64,000 bases of DNA from Acinetobacter pecorum (GCF_014837015.1 NZ_JACSPT010000004.1:1-64000); one strand, 5' to 3'; positions 29,126 through 38,701 are shown, counted from the stretch's first letter. The notes: generated by a model from the letters alone, not told the origin. Made by a program: numbers and translations.

Positions 29126-29548
29126 ATGAAATTCAAACGCAACCAGGTGGAAGATGTGCATATTAATCTGACACCAATGATTGATTGTCTGCTGTTTATT
29201 CTGGTCTTTTTGCTTTTGTCGACGACTTTTAGCCAAATGAGCCGAATGAACCTGACCTTGCCTGATGCGCAAGGGGTACCGCCTAAAAGCTATGATCAGA
29301 AAGTTGAAGTGATTGTGGATGCTAATGGTCATTATGCAGTCAACGGTCAATCCTTGGTCAGCAAGGAAGTTGCGGATTTAAGTACTGCAATTAAACAGAT
29401 TTCAAATGAACGCCGTGATTTAATGTTTGTCATCGCAGCTGACGCAAAAGCCAGTCATCAGGACGTGATTCGTGTCATGGATGTGGCCGGGCAGCTCGGC
29501 TTTGTGAATATCAATATCAGTACCAAAGTACCTACCCGAGGTTATTAG
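29126..29548 (+). CDS. exbD: ExbD/TolR family biopolymer transport protein
   Basis: A 140-residue single-pass protein. The membrane helix LTPMIDCLLFILVFLLLSTT has the conserved Asp that carries protons, followed by a periplasmic TolR-like domain. I chose the second ATG (29126), since AGGAGG at 29114-29119 is 6 bases upstream of it and only 3 from the ATG at 29123. Its stop TAG overlaps the msbA GTG start by one base. It partners ExbB from the gene before. Confidence 0.87.
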   Translation: MKFKRNQVEDVHINLTPMIDCLLFILVFLLLSTTFSQMSRMNLTLPDAQGVPPKSYDQKVEVIVDANGHYAVNGQSLVSKEVADLSTAIKQISNERRDLMFVIAADAKASHQDVIRVMDVAGQLGFVNINISTKVPTRGY

Positions 29549-31275
29549 TGAAGCACGATTTTAAGGTCTATCTTCGCCTTTTAAGTTATTTAAAACCATT
29601 TTGGGGCATCGCATTACTTGTCCTGGTAGGTTTTTCTATTAATGCGGCCACAGAAGTTTCTGTCGCCAAATTGCTGGAATATATTATTGAGGCGATTCAA
29701 AATAAAGACCAGAGTTTCACTTCACTTTTCCCATTTTTGGTGGTCATACTCATGTTCTTCCGGGGCTTGGGTCTGTTCATGGGGGGGTATTTTACTGCGG
29801 TGATTTCCCGGAATCTGGTGTTCAATATCCGTCAGGAAGTTTTTGCAAAATTGCTGCGTTTACCGTCCCAGTATTATCTGGACAATACCAGCGGGCATAT
29901 TACTGCCAAAATCATGTATAACGTGGAGCAGCTAACCGCCGCTTCAACTGAAGCCCTAAGAACCTTGTTGCAACAAGGTTTGATCACTCTGGCATTATTA
30001 GGCTACCTGTTGTATACCAACTGGCGTCTGACCATGTGTATCCTGATTTTTGCACCCGTCATCGGTTTTATTATCAGTAAAGCTGCAAGACGGATGCGTA
30101 AATTATCGCAGCAAGTACAAGACACCATGGGTGATGTGAACCATGTGGTGCAGGAAACGGTGAATGCCAACCTGATCGTCAAGGGCTTTGGTGGACAAAA
30201 CTACGAGCAGGAACGCTTTAAACAGAACTCGCTGGAAAACTTGCGTCGTGGCTTGAAAATGGTTGCTGTACAACAGTTGAATAGTCCTGTGGTTCAGCTG
30301 ATCATGTCGATTTCACTGAGTATTGTGATGTTTATTGCCTTGCGTCCGCAAATTCTGGGTGATACCTCTGCGGGTGAATTTGTCGCTTATATTACTGCGG
30401 CGGGTATGCTGGCAAGACCAATCAAAGCCTTGACGGATATCAATGAAAAAATTCAACGTGGTATGGCCGCAGCACATTCAGTATTTGAATTGCTGGATAT
30501 GCCTGAGGAAAAAAATACCGGGACGTTGACTGATAGCTTAAAAGGCGACATTGAATTTAAAGATGTCAACCTGATTTATGATGATGGTCATCATGCCATT
30601 CATGATTTTAATTTAAAGGTGAAGGCCGGTGAAACAGTGGCGCTGGTCGGTCGTTCTGGGGCCGGTAAAAGCTCGCTGGTGAATCTGCTGGTGCGTTATC
30701 AGGATGCGACTTCGGGGCAGATCCTGCTGGATCAGAAACCGATTGAAGATTTTGAAATTACCGCCTTGCGAACCCAGATTGCCATGGTGAACCAGCAAGT
30801 AGTACTGTTTAACCGAACCGTGCGGGAAAATATTGCTTATGGTCAGCTCGAAGGTGCTTCCGATGAAGATATTATCGCGGCAGCAAAGGCAGCCTATGCG
30901 CATGATTTTATTATGGCATTGCCGCAAGGTTATGATACTCAGCTGGGTGCCCAGGGTTTAAACCTGTCTGGTGGCCAGCGTCAGCGCATCGCCATCGCAC
31001 GAGCAATTTTGAAAAATGCCTCTATCCTGATTCTGGATGAAGCGACCAGTGCGCTGGATAATGAGTCGGAATACTTTATTCAGCGTGCCTTTGATAAAGC
31101 CATGCAGGACCGTACGACGATTGTGATTGCACATCGTTTATCGACGATTGAAAATGCTGACCGTATTGTGGTTATGGATCAGGGCCGTATTGTTGAGCAG
31201 GGCAGTCATGCCGAACTGATTGCGCTACATGGTGCTTATTATCAGTTGCATCAGCGTAACTTTGAGGAACAGTAA
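29548..31275 (+). CDS. msbA: Lipid A export ATP-binding/permease MsbA
   Basis: A 575-residue ABC half-transporter. Six transmembrane helices fill roughly residues 1-320, and the nucleotide-binding domain has Walker A GRSGAGKS at 368-375, signature LSGGQ at 473-477, and ILILDEATSALD as Walker B. MsbA flips lipid A-core to the periplasmic leaflet. The GTG start overlaps the exbD stop; the frame fits the family's length. lpxK begins 3 bases after the stop, forming a lipid A operon. Confidence 0.95.
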   Translation: MKHDFKVYLRLLSYLKPFWGIALLVLVGFSINAATEVSVAKLLEYIIEAIQNKDQSFTSLFPFLVVILMFFRGLGLFMGGYFTAVISRNLVFNIRQEVFAKLLRLPSQYYLDNTSGHITAKIMYNVEQLTAASTEALRTLLQQGLITLALLGYLLYTNWRLTMCILIFAPVIGFIISKAARRMRKLSQQVQDTMGDVNHVVQETVNANLIVKGFGGQNYEQERFKQNSLENLRRGLKMVAVQQLNSPVVQLIMSISLSIVMFIALRPQILGDTSAGEFVAYITAAGMLARPIKALTDINEKIQRGMAAAHSVFELLDMPEEKNTGTLTDSLKGDIEFKDVNLIYDDGHHAIHDFNLKVKAGETVALVGRSGAGKSSLVNLLVRYQDATSGQILLDQKPIEDFEITALRTQIAMVNQQVVLFNRTVRENIAYGQLEGASDEDIIAAAKAAYAHDFIMALPQGYDTQLGAQGLNLSGGQRQRIAIARAILKNASILILDEATSALDNESEYFIQRAFDKAMQDRTTIVIAHRLSTIENADRIVVMDQGRIVEQGSHAELIALHGAYYQLHQRNFEEQ

Positions 31276-31278
31276 CTT

Positions 31279-32283
31279 ATGGCACTGGCACAAATCATTC
31301 AGGATGCTTGGAATGCACAGGCAAAGTGGCTGGTGGTGCTGCGTCCTTTGTCATGGTTGTATCGCCTGGGTTTTGTCAGCAATCACTGGCTTTATCAAAA
31401 AGGCATTAAAAAAAGTTATAGCGCGCCGATTCCCGTTATGGTGATTGGTAACATCACAGTCGGTGGTAGCGGGAAAACACCTTTGCTGATTCATCTGGTG
31501 GATTATTTAACCGAGAAAAATGTTCGGGTAGGCGTGATCAGTCGAGGCTATGGCGGCCAAGGTCCATTTCCTGCCTATGTCGACTTTAATACCTTGCCGG
31601 AGATTGTCGGAGATGAGCCTGCCTTGATTGTACAGGCAACAGGCGTGCCGATGGCAGTTGGTCCCAACCGGCAGAAAAGTATCGAGTTGCTGCTGCACAA
31701 ACATGAACTGGATCTGATTATCTGTGATGATGGCCTGCAGCACTGGGCCTTGAACCGCCAGATTGAGTGGATTGTGCTGGATAATAATCGCGGTCTGGGC
31801 AATCAGAAACTGCTTCCAGAAGGTTATCTACGTGAACCAGTGACCCGTTTGAAAACGGGAACCGTAATTGAGCATGCAGCCCATCCAGGTTCTGAACTGA
31901 ATATGCATCTGGCTGCATCACAGCCTTATTTGCTCAATCAGGACAGCACTAAAATCTTTAACCCTCAAGCGGCTTTTTATGCGGTGGTCGGCATTGGCTT
32001 TCCACAGCGGTTTTATCAGACCTTGCAAAATTTAGGCATAGAACAATTTCAGTGTCATGAGTTTCCAGACCATCATGACTATGATATTGAGGATTTACAG
32101 TTTGATGATAGTAATCCGATCATTACGACTGAAAAGGACGCAGTAAAAATTATGGCGCTACTTAAACAATATCCAGATTTTAAACAGGATATCTGGGTGG
32201 TGCCAGTCGATGCAGTCCTATCGCCAGCCTGCTATACAGTCTTGCAGCAACAGTTACAACAATACGGTATTCAAATTTCTTAA
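31279..32283 (+). CDS. lpxK: Tetraacyldisaccharide 4'-kinase LpxK
   Basis: A 334-residue LpxK. A membrane-associated N-terminal helix is followed by a P-loop within GNITVGGSGKTPLL (residues 57-70), then GVISRGYGG, GDEPALIVQATGVPMAVGPNR written as separate conserved blocks, and ICDDGLQHW. It phosphorylates lipid A at the 4' position at the cytoplasmic face of the inner membrane. It follows msbA and precedes kdsB in one transcriptional run. Confidence 0.95.
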   Translation: MALAQIIQDAWNAQAKWLVVLRPLSWLYRLGFVSNHWLYQKGIKKSYSAPIPVMVIGNITVGGSGKTPLLIHLVDYLTEKNVRVGVISRGYGGQGPFPAYVDFNTLPEIVGDEPALIVQATGVPMAVGPNRQKSIELLLHKHELDLIICDDGLQHWALNRQIEWIVLDNNRGLGNQKLLPEGYLREPVTRLKTGTVIEHAAHPGSELNMHLAASQPYLLNQDSTKIFNPQAAFYAVVGIGFPQRFYQTLQNLGIEQFQCHEFPDHHDYDIEDLQFDDSNPIITTEKDAVKIMALLKQYPDFKQDIWVVPVDAVLSPACYTVLQQQLQQYGIQIS

Positions 32284-32295
32284 GGCTCATTCATT

Positions 32296-33057
32296 ATGAA
32301 ACACATTGTTATTCCTGCACGTTTCGCCAGTTCACGTCTGCCGGGTAAACCGTTGCTGGAAATTCATGGTCGTCCCATGATTCTGCGGGTAGTGGATCAA
32401 GCCAAAAAAGTGCAAGGTTTTGACGATCTGTGTGTGGCAACTGATGATGAACGTATTGCCGCTGTTTGCCGTACTGAAGGCATTGATGTGGTGATTACCT
32501 CAGCGGATCATCCTTCCGGCACAGACCGCTTGAGTGAAGTGGCTCGAATTAAAGGCTGGGCCAGTGATGACATTATTGTCAATGTACAGGGGGATGAACC
32601 TTTACTGCCGGCGCAACTGGTAAAACAGGTGGCTCAACTTCTAGAAGATCAGCCTGAATCTTCCATGTCGACGCTATGTGAGCCGATCCATCAATTGGAT
32701 GAATTCAAGCGTGACAGCATTGTGAAAGTCGTCATGTCAAAACACCAGCAGGCACTGTATTTTAGCCGTGCCACCATTCCTTATGACCGTGATGGCGCGA
32801 AACTGGCTGAACCAAAACTGCATGATCAAGCCTATCGTCATTTAGGCCTGTATGCCTATCGGGTCAAACTGTTGCAAGAATATGTGACCTGGGAAATGGG
32901 TGTGCTGGAGAAACTGGAATCTCTAGAACAGTTACGGGTTCTGGAAAATGGACACCGTATTGCTATTGCGGTGGCTGAAGCCAATTTGCCGCCAGGGGTG
33001 GATACCCAGGAAGATCTGGATCGCCTGAATCAGATGGATCTTTCCCATTTTGCCTAA
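32296..33057 (+). CDS. kdsB: 3-deoxy-manno-octulosonate cytidylyltransferase KdsB
   Basis: A 253-residue Kds[19 protein letters not shown] lies at the N-terminus with the CTP-binding motif, followed by [29 protein letters not shown] and [11 protein letters not shown], all conserved in CMP-Kdo synthetases. The enzyme activates Kdo for transfer to lipid A. It sits 12 bases after lpxK, and holB begins 14 bases after it. Confidence 0.95.
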   Translation: MKHIVIPARFASSRLPGKPLLEIHGRPMILRVVDQAKKVQGFDDLCVATDDERIAAVCRTEGIDVVITSADHPSGTDRLSEVARIKGWASDDIIVNVQGDEPLLPAQLVKQVAQLLEDQPESSMSTLCEPIHQLDEFKRDSIVKVVMSKHQQALYFSRATIPYDRDGAKLAEPKLHDQAYRHLGLYAYRVKLLQEYVTWEMGVLEKLESLEQLRVLENGHRIAIAVAEANLPPGVDTQEDLDRLNQMDLSHFA

Positions 33058-33071
33058 GAAGAGTCAAATAC

Positions 33072-34052
33072 ATGCCTTTTGATGTCAATGCACATATCTA
33101 TCCATGGCAGCAACAGGTTTGGGAAACCCTGACCGGGCGCTTTCCCAAGCTTGGGCATGGTTTATTGTTTTATGGAAAAAAAGGCTGTGGCAAAGAAGCG
33201 TTTACCCAACAGTTTCTGGCTTGGGTGTTATGCCTGAATCGTCAGCCTGTGGGGTCATGTGGTGAATGCAGTAGCTGTCAATGGTTAAAGGCAGACACCC
33301 ATCCCAACTATGTGCATATCAGTACCGATGACGACAATAAAAAACAGAATGCCAAAATCAAGATTGAGAAGATTCGTGATTTATTGCCTTTTGTGCAACA
33401 GACTGTAGATGGCTGGCGCGTGATTGTGATTGAACCGGCAGAAGCCTTGAATATTGCCTCTGCCAATGCCTTGCTCAAAACACTGGAAGAACCCGGTGAT
33501 AATACAGTTATTATTTTACTGGCGAATCATTATTTAAAATTGCCTGCGACCATCCGCAGTCGTTTGCAGCATTTTGCTTTGGACCGGATTTCCGCAGAAC
33601 AATTTAGCGATTATGTCCAGAATCAGCTCCCGGATGCAGGTGCTAGCCAACAACAGTTATTGATGAACCTGTCCAATCAGATGCCATTACAGGCATTAGA
33701 GGTTGCACAAAGTGCTTGGCTGCCACTGCGTCAGGACTTTCTGCAAGACTGGCAAAAACTGGTCATGCAAAAAAATATGCCACTGGCAATTGCGACCAAA
33801 TGGAATAAAAACCTGAATTTTAGTGACTTTGCTCAAATGTTTGAATACTTGTTGTCCGATTTAATTTGTGTCAAGCTAAATCAGACGGTGAAAAACATTG
33901 ACCTTGAATTCAATGTACTTGCCGAACAATATTCATTAGAAGCACTTTTTAAAATTTATGAGGATTTTCAGCAAGCCAAGCAATACCTTGAACAGAATGT
34001 CCAGAGCAATCTGGTCATTGATGAATTGTTTATCAAGCTGATGAATCTTTAA
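33072..34052 (+). CDS. holB: DNA polymerase III subunit delta' HolB
   Basis: A 326-residue clamp-loader subunit. GHGLLFYGKKGCGKEAF is the P-loop-like region; CGECSSCQWLKADTHPNY gives the zinc-binding cysteines; and ALLKTLEEPGDNTVIIL and TIRSRLQHF are sensor and SRC-like motifs. The P-loop is degenerate in delta' proteins and the gene has no replication-associated neighbours. holB-pilZ-tatD is the same order as in Pseudomonas. Confidence 0.92.
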   Translation: MPFDVNAHIYPWQQQVWETLTGRFPKLGHGLLFYGKKGCGKEAFTQQFLAWVLCLNRQPVGSCGECSSCQWLKADTHPNYVHISTDDDNKKQNAKIKIEKIRDLLPFVQQTVDGWRVIVIEPAEALNIASANALLKTLEEPGDNTVIILLANHYLKLPATIRSRLQHFALDRISAEQFSDYVQNQLPDAGASQQQLLMNLSNQMPLQALEVAQSAWLPLRQDFLQDWQKLVMQKNMPLAIATKWNKNLNFSDFAQMFEYLLSDLICVKLNQTVKNIDLEFNVLAEQYSLEALFKIYEDFQQAKQYLEQNVQSNLVIDELFIKLMNL

Positions 34053-34067
34053 TTAAGGGGAAATCAC

Positions 34068-34409
34068 ATGCAACCACGTATGGGCGGTATTATTCAGGCT
34101 ACTATTCCTGACATCGAAACATTGTTTGCCAGCTATATGCCTTATGTTGTGGGTGGTGGGCTTTTTATTCCTTCCAAGCAGCCGGTCAAACTGGGCGAAG
34201 AAGTTTTTGTATTGACAACTTTGCCTGACCAGACCCAGAAAATTCCTTTAACTGGTAAAGTCATCTGGGTCTCGCAAAAGCAGAATGGCATCAAGCCCCA
34301 AGGCTTTGGCATCCAGTTAAGCGGTGAAAAAGGCGTTTATTTCAAAAATGAAGCAGATCGTCTGGTTGCAGGTCTTAAATCTGAAGGACGTAAAAGTTAC
34401 ACTATGTAG
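34068..34409 (+). CDS. pilZ: Type IV pilus assembly protein PilZ
   Basis: A 113-residue PilZ-domain protein. GGGLFIPSKQPVKLGEEVFV and GKVIWVSQKQNGIKPQGFGI are family blocks, but the RxxxR and D/NxSxxG motifs that bind cyclic-di-GMP are missing, as in Pseudomonas PilZ. That protein acts in pilus biogenesis through partner binding rather than the nucleotide. Placement between holB and tatD is the same as in Pseudomonas. AAGGGGA precedes the ATG. Confidence 0.9.
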   Translation: MQPRMGGIIQATIPDIETLFASYMPYVVGGGLFIPSKQPVKLGEEVFVLTTLPDQTQKIPLTGKVIWVSQKQNGIKPQGFGIQLSGEKGVYFKNEADRLVAGLKSEGRKSYTM

Positions 34410-34436
34410 TTAATTTACCCTTGGTAGGAACGCATT

Positions 34437-35210
34437 GTGTTTGTAGATACTCATTGTCATTTAACCCTGCTTGATTTGACACCATATCATGGTGATCTGG
34501 ATCAGGCATTGGCTCAGGCTCGTGAAGCCGGTGTTTCCAAATTCATGAGTATCTCGGTCGATCTGGATGATCATATCGAGCTGGCCAAAATTGCCGCGCG
34601 TCATGCAGATGTCGGTTATACCGTTGGCGTACATCCTTGCGAAGATGCTGCCACCATGGCGCGTGCCACAACTGAATATCTGGTCGAGCTGGCGCAACCG
34701 GAAAAAGTCTGGGCGCTCGGTGAAACCGGTCTGGACTATTATCACAGTACCGATTTTATTGCAGAACAGAAAGCCTGCTTTGCCCGGCATATCCATGCAT
34801 CACAAATCGTGAAAAAACCTGTAGTCGTTCATACTCGTTCCGCTAAGCATGATACTGTCGATATTATCCGGGCGGAAAAATCGACTCACGGGATTTTGCA
34901 CTGTTTTACCGAAGACTGGGAAACTGCAAAAGCAGTACTGGACTGCGGTTATTATGTGTCATTTTCCGGAATTGTTTCCTTTAAGAATGCGCAAGATTTG
35001 CGTGATGTCGCCAAGCAGGTTCCGCTGGATCGTGTGCTGATTGAAACCGATAGTCCTTATCTTGCGCCAATGCCGTATCGTGGTAAATCTAATGAGCCTA
35101 AATACGTTCCTTATGTAGCCAAAGCGCTTTGCGATGTATATGATAAGTCAATAGAAGAAATGGCTTATATCACAAAGCAGAACTTTGAAAATCTTCTGAA
35201 TTTAAAGTAA
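34437..35210 (+). CDS. TatD family metal-dependent hydrolase (YcfH-like)
   Basis: A 257-residue TatD-type hydrolase. VDTHCHLTLLDL gives the N-terminal metal HxH, VWALGETGLDYYH the conserved glutamate, PVVVHTRSAKHDT and ILHCFTEDWE further metal histidines, and LIETDSPYLAPMPYRGKSNE the final aspartate. Members are 3'-5' DNA/RNA exonucleases or other metal hydrolases; the position after holB-pilZ makes it the ycfH-type. The start is GTG at 34437 with a TAGGAA site upstream. Confidence 0.9.
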   Translation: MFVDTHCHLTLLDLTPYHGDLDQALAQAREAGVSKFMSISVDLDDHIELAKIAARHADVGYTVGVHPCEDAATMARATTEYLVELAQPEKVWALGETGLDYYHSTDFIAEQKACFARHIHASQIVKKPVVVHTRSAKHDTVDIIRAEKSTHGILHCFTEDWETAKAVLDCGYYVSFSGIVSFKNAQDLRDVAKQVPLDRVLIETDSPYLAPMPYRGKSNEPKYVPYVAKALCDVYDKSIEEMAYITKQNFENLLNLK

Positions 35211-35244
35211 ATAAAGTTATATAAAGTACAAGAGAGTTTATAGG

Positions 35245-35865
35245 GTGAAGATGGATCGTCAGGCTCAGTTTCGAGCAAGAGAAACCTTGATTTTTCAAGT
35301 TGCAGAACAGCTCCTGCTGGAAAATGGTGAAGCGGGAATGACGCTAGATGCGCTTGCTGCCGAGCTTGATCTGGCCAAAGGGACACTTTATAAACATTTC
35401 CAGAGTAAAGATGAGCTGTACATGCTGCTGATTATCCGTAATGAGCGCATGTTGCTGGAAATGATTCAGGATAGCGAGAAAGCTTTTCCTGAACATCTGG
35501 CCTTCTTTATGCTGCATCATTTGCATCATCCTGAGCGTACCGTGCTGTTTCACCAGATTGAAGAACGCCTCTCAACAACTGGCGTTGGAATTCAGCACCT
35601 GTTTAGCGAACTTTATCAGGTGCGCAAACAGCGCTTACGTCTGATTATCCGTATGACAGAAACTTATCTGGCATCCATCAACAGCCATATGTCAGTACGC
35701 GATTATCTGGCTTCGATCTGGTCGCTGACCCATGGTGCTGCAGCAATTCTCAATTCCAGTTTCTATCAGCGTTATCTGGGTTCACGGGATACCTTGCGTG
35801 TGGCCTATATTGATCAGGCACTGGCTTTGCCCAAGCAGGTACATCCTGCCGAGCAGTTTGCCTAG
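35245..35865 (+). CDS. TetR family transcriptional regulator
   Basis: A 206-residue TetR-type repressor. The N-terminal helix-turn-helix is clear: MTLDALAAELDLAKGTLYKH, followed by FQSKDEL. The ligand domain has no recognisable specificity. The start is GTG 35245 or ATG 35251 (MDRQAQFRARE); the evidence between them is weak. It lies just before the type II secretion genes on the same strand, with 9 bases to gspH, so it may be read as part of that transcript and could regulate it, but its targets are unknown. Confidence 0.85.
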   Translation: MKMDRQAQFRARETLIFQVAEQLLLENGEAGMTLDALAAELDLAKGTLYKHFQSKDELYMLLIIRNERMLLEMIQDSEKAFPEHLAFFMLHHLHHPERTVLFHQIEERLSTTGVGIQHLFSELYQVRKQRLRLIIRMTETYLASINSHMSVRDYLASIWSLTHGAAAILNSSFYQRYLGSRDTLRVAYIDQALALPKQVHPAEQFA

Positions 35866-35874
35866 GGTTGTTTT

Positions 35875-36426
35875 ATGATCAGATCACCTCACAGCGCAGT
35901 TCGTGGCTTTACCTTAATCGAATTGATGGTGGTGATTGTGATCATGGGTATCATGGCGTCCCTGGTACTGTTGAATACCAGTGGTGTCGATCAGCGTAAG
36001 GCCATGCAGGCGCGTGAAATTTTATTAATGGACTTGCAGCGGGTATTACGAGAGGCCAATGACCAGTCCAGGATACTCGCGCTTGATGTTCAGACTGCGA
36101 CAGATGTCACGCCATTTCGTTATGCAATTATAGAGTATCGCTCAACAGTGCAGAGTGGTCAGAACCTGCAAAATGAGAAATGGCAAAGTTATGCAGATTT
36201 TAAATTGCGCAGTTTGCCTGATCATGTTTCCTTCCAGATTCAGAGCTTGGAGCAGCAGCGTTTTGCCAATGCAAAAAACCGTGATCTGACTCAGGCAAAT
36301 TCTCCTCAGTTAATCTGGCTTGGCAATGGTGAGGTTAAACCGGTACGGATTCAGTTCTTTTTCGAAGAGCGTGAAATAGGAGCTGCCATTGAAGTTGACC
36401 ATCTGGGTAAAATCAATGAAATCTAG
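35875..36426 (+). CDS. gspH: Type II secretion minor pseudopilin GspH
   Basis: A 183-residue pseudopilin. A prepilin leader MIRSPHSAVRG precedes the cleavage point at G11 and the N-methylated hydrophobic helix FTLIELMVVIVIMGIMASLV with Glu+5. The soluble domain is the variable C-terminal part. GspH is part of the tip of the secretion pseudopilus. The next genes are gspI, gspJ and gspK, so this is the minor pseudopilin cluster; gspG and the rest of the secretion machine are not in the window. Confidence 0.87.
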   Translation: MIRSPHSAVRGFTLIELMVVIVIMGIMASLVLLNTSGVDQRKAMQAREILLMDLQRVLREANDQSRILALDVQTATDVTPFRYAIIEYRSTVQSGQNLQNEKWQSYADFKLRSLPDHVSFQIQSLEQQRFANAKNRDLTQANSPQLIWLGNGEVKPVRIQFFFEEREIGAAIEVDHLGKINEI

Positions 36427-36934
36427 ATATTTCAAGCAGAATGCTGGCTCGGATGTTATCAAGTCGTTTAAGCCCAGTGTTTATGGATTTGATCATGTGT
36501 ACTGCGAGCATAGGACTTCGTCTTGCGTTCGGACGAAACGTTGTTTCGTTTATCCTCGCTCAGGTTTTACCTTGCTGGAAGTCATGGTGGCCCTGGCAAT
36601 TTTTGCGACAGCAGCCATGACCTTGACCAAAGTCGCAATGCAATATACCCAGTCGACCTCAAATGCTATTTTGCGGACTAAGGCGCAGTTTATTGCTTTA
36701 AATGAAGTGGCAAAAATGGAAATTAATCAGGAATGGATGGAAGGGACGGCTTCTAAACAGCTGACCCAGCAAGGTGAAACCTGGAAAATCGATAAACGCA
36801 GTGAACCGACAGTAAGTCCCAACGTACAACGAATTGAGTTGCAGGTCAGTCTGATCAACCCGGACAATGGTCAGGTAGAATCTGGTATCAGCAGCCTGAC
36901 GTTCTTTAATCATCGCATGAACAATACTCCATGA
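36416..36934 (+). CDS. gspI: Type II secretion minor pseudopilin GspI with unusually long leader
   Basis: A 172-residue pseudopilin whose mature part starts FTLLEVMVALAIFATAAM and has the usual GspI body. In relatives the leader is about five residues (MKSxG); here MKSR is followed by 45 extra codons before the cleavage glycine at position 50 (PRSG-FTLLE). The extra codons contain a palindromic repeat. If the ATG at 36416 is used, the leader is about 50 residues; a GTG at 36497 would give 23. The frame stays open, so the gene may still work. It overlaps the gspH stop. Confidence 0.82.
   Translation: MKSRYFKQNAGSDVIKSFKPSVYGFDHVYCEHRTSSCVRTKRCFVYPRSGFTLLEVMVALAIFATAAMTLTKVAMQYTQSTSNAILRTKAQFIALNEVAKMEINQEWMEGTASKQLTQQGETWKIDKRSEPTVSPNVQRIELQVSLINPDNGQVESGISSLTFFNHRMNNTP
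36501..36563. repeat. REP-like palindromic element inserted in the gspI leader
   Basis: Two overlapping hairpins are visible: TTCGTC at 36517-36522 with GACGAA at 36532-36537, and ACGAAAC at 36533-36539 with GTTTCGT at 36543-36549. Imperfect outer arms (CTGCGAGCATAG near 36502 against TATCCTCGCTCAG near 36551) complete the structure. It sits between the fourth codon and the conserved GFTLLE of gspI. I noticed no second copy in this window. Confidence 0.65.
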
Positions 36935-37566
36935 AACCTAAAGGATTTACCCTGGTTGAATTATTGGTCGCAATTGCGATCTTTGCAGTATTGTCTGCTT
37001 TAGGTTGGAAAGTTTTTGATTATATTGTCAAAACCAAAGATCAGAATGTGATTCATGAACAGCGTTTAGGGCAGTTACAGGAAACATATCAGCAAATTCT
37101 ACGAGATACCGTACAGGCAGTGCCCTTAACGGCCAACATTAATGGAGATATACAGCCGGCTCTGGTGTTGCAGAACGGACGCTTTAATTTCAGTAAAACC
37201 GGGGTAACTGATCCTTTGCAAGAAGGAATTTCTCCCGATGAGCGCATTGAATATCAATACCGGCCTGATGAGCAGAAACTTTATCGCCTGAAATACCGGA
37301 ACCTGAATCAAACCGGCCAAGACCAGCCGGAATCTAGTGTTTTATTGTCGGAAGTTGAACAATTTCAGATTGTGGTGCTTAATCCGAATGAACTCACGCA
37401 ATGGCCGGATGCCTCTGTGGATCTGAACCAGTTAGAGCAGAAGCAACGTTTGCCCAAAGGGATTAAAATCAATTTAACCGTAAATGCTATTAGCTATGAA
37501 TGGATATTTAGTTTGTTAAACACAGATTTTTTGCTTGATGCTCAGAATACAGGCCAACCAGGCTAA
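36931..37566 (+). CDS. gspJ: Type II secretion minor pseudopilin GspJ
   Basis: A 211-residue pseudopilin with a short leader MKPKG cut after G5 and the hydrophobic segment FTLVELLVAIAIFAVLSALG. The body carries the GspJ pattern DERIEYQYRPDEQKLYRLKY and LPKGIKINLTV. It joins GspI and GspK at the pseudopilus tip. Its ATG overlaps the gspI stop by 4 bases. Confidence 0.9.
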   Translation: MKPKGFTLVELLVAIAIFAVLSALGWKVFDYIVKTKDQNVIHEQRLGQLQETYQQILRDTVQAVPLTANINGDIQPALVLQNGRFNFSKTGVTDPLQEGISPDERIEYQYRPDEQKLYRLKYRNLNQTGQDQPESSVLLSEVEQFQIVVLNPNELTQWPDASVDLNQLEQKQRLPKGIKINLTVNAISYEWIFSLLNTDFLLDAQNTGQPG

Positions 37567-37578
37567 GAATAATAAGAA

Positions 37579-38550
37579 ATGAAAATGAAAAAAGCGATCA
37601 TGATCAAACAGCAACAAGGCATTGCACTGATTACCATTCTGGTGATGGTGGCGTTGGCGACTATTCTGGCTGCCACAATTGCAAAGCGTCAGGCTGCAAC
37701 AGCAGAAAGTACTGCTTATCTGATGCGCCAAAATCAGTCTCTTATATATGCCAAAAGTGCTGAGGCCTTTTTTTCGGAACTCTTAGTCGATGATGCCGAA
37801 AATGCCGCGGAGGTTGATCATTTACAGGAAACCTGGGCGCAGCCCATGCCGGCTTTTCCGGTAGAAGACGGGTATGTCTCAGGAATAATACAGGATGAAT
37901 CGGGCAAGTTTAATTTAAATAGCCTGGTCACTGCTGAAGGTACGGTGAATGAAAATGCCAAGGCATGGTTTGAGCTGATCTTAAAGCGCGCCGGTTTGCC
38001 TGCGCAGCTGAGTGAAGCTGTCATTGATTGGCAGGATGAAAATGAGATTCCCAGCGGTTCAATGGGTGCTGAATCTAACTATTATCAAGGCTTGCCCAAT
38101 GCGGCTTTGCCCCCAAACGCAAAGTTTCATAGTGTGGAAGAATTAAAACTGATTCGCGGCTTTGAAGAAAATAAATATAAACTGATTGAGTCTTATCTCA
38201 GTGCCGCACCCATGCAGGACAGTACAGTCAATATCAATACAGCCTCGGCTTTTCTTCTGGCTAGTATGGATGAAAAGCTTGATGTGAGTGCAGTGCAGCA
38301 GTTACTGGATCAGCGTCAGGCCAATTTGGAGCATTTTTCCAATGTTTCTGAGTTATGGGCGCTTGAGCCTTTTGCTCAGGTCGAGGCGGCTAAGCGAAAT
38401 GTGTTTAACAGCCTGCTTGGAGTGCAATCCAATTATTTTAAAGCCCAAATTGAAGTGGTTTTAAGTGAGCGCAAGCGTCAGTTTAGCAGTGAGCTGGTGC
38501 GTCGGGATAAACAGGTTTATGTCGCGTACCGCAGCATGGCACTCTTTTAA
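37579..38550 (+). CDS. gspK: Type II secretion minor pseudopilin GspK
   Basis: A 323-residue pseudopilin with leader MKMKKAIMIKQQQG and the helix IALITILVMVALATILAATI. Position +5 is threonine instead of glutamate, which is the hallmark of GspK, the tip-capping subunit. The large soluble domain contains DESGKFNLNSL and the helix-hairpin-helix-like VNINTASAFLLASM and RGFEENKY segments. An ATG at codon 8 could be the start instead; the choice does not alter the mature protein. Confidence 0.92.
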   Translation: MKMKKAIMIKQQQGIALITILVMVALATILAATIAKRQAATAESTAYLMRQNQSLIYAKSAEAFFSELLVDDAENAAEVDHLQETWAQPMPAFPVEDGYVSGIIQDESGKFNLNSLVTAEGTVNENAKAWFELILKRAGLPAQLSEAVIDWQDENEIPSGSMGAESNYYQGLPNAALPPNAKFHSVEELKLIRGFEENKYKLIESYLSAAPMQDSTVNINTASAFLLASMDEKLDVSAVQQLLDQRQANLEHFSNVSELWALEPFAQVEAAKRNVFNSLLGVQSNYFKAQIEVVLSERKRQFSSELVRRDKQVYVAYRSMALF

Positions 38551-38701
38551 GTGTAGTTGATAAATTATACAAACCGAATGGATCTGAATATGGCTTGATG
38601 CCTTTTCCCTATCATGCTAAACAGCAAAATTAATCCTCAAAGCTCTACTTTTGCTTTATAATCATAATTAATTCACCTATTTTTTGACGACATTACGGCA
38701 T

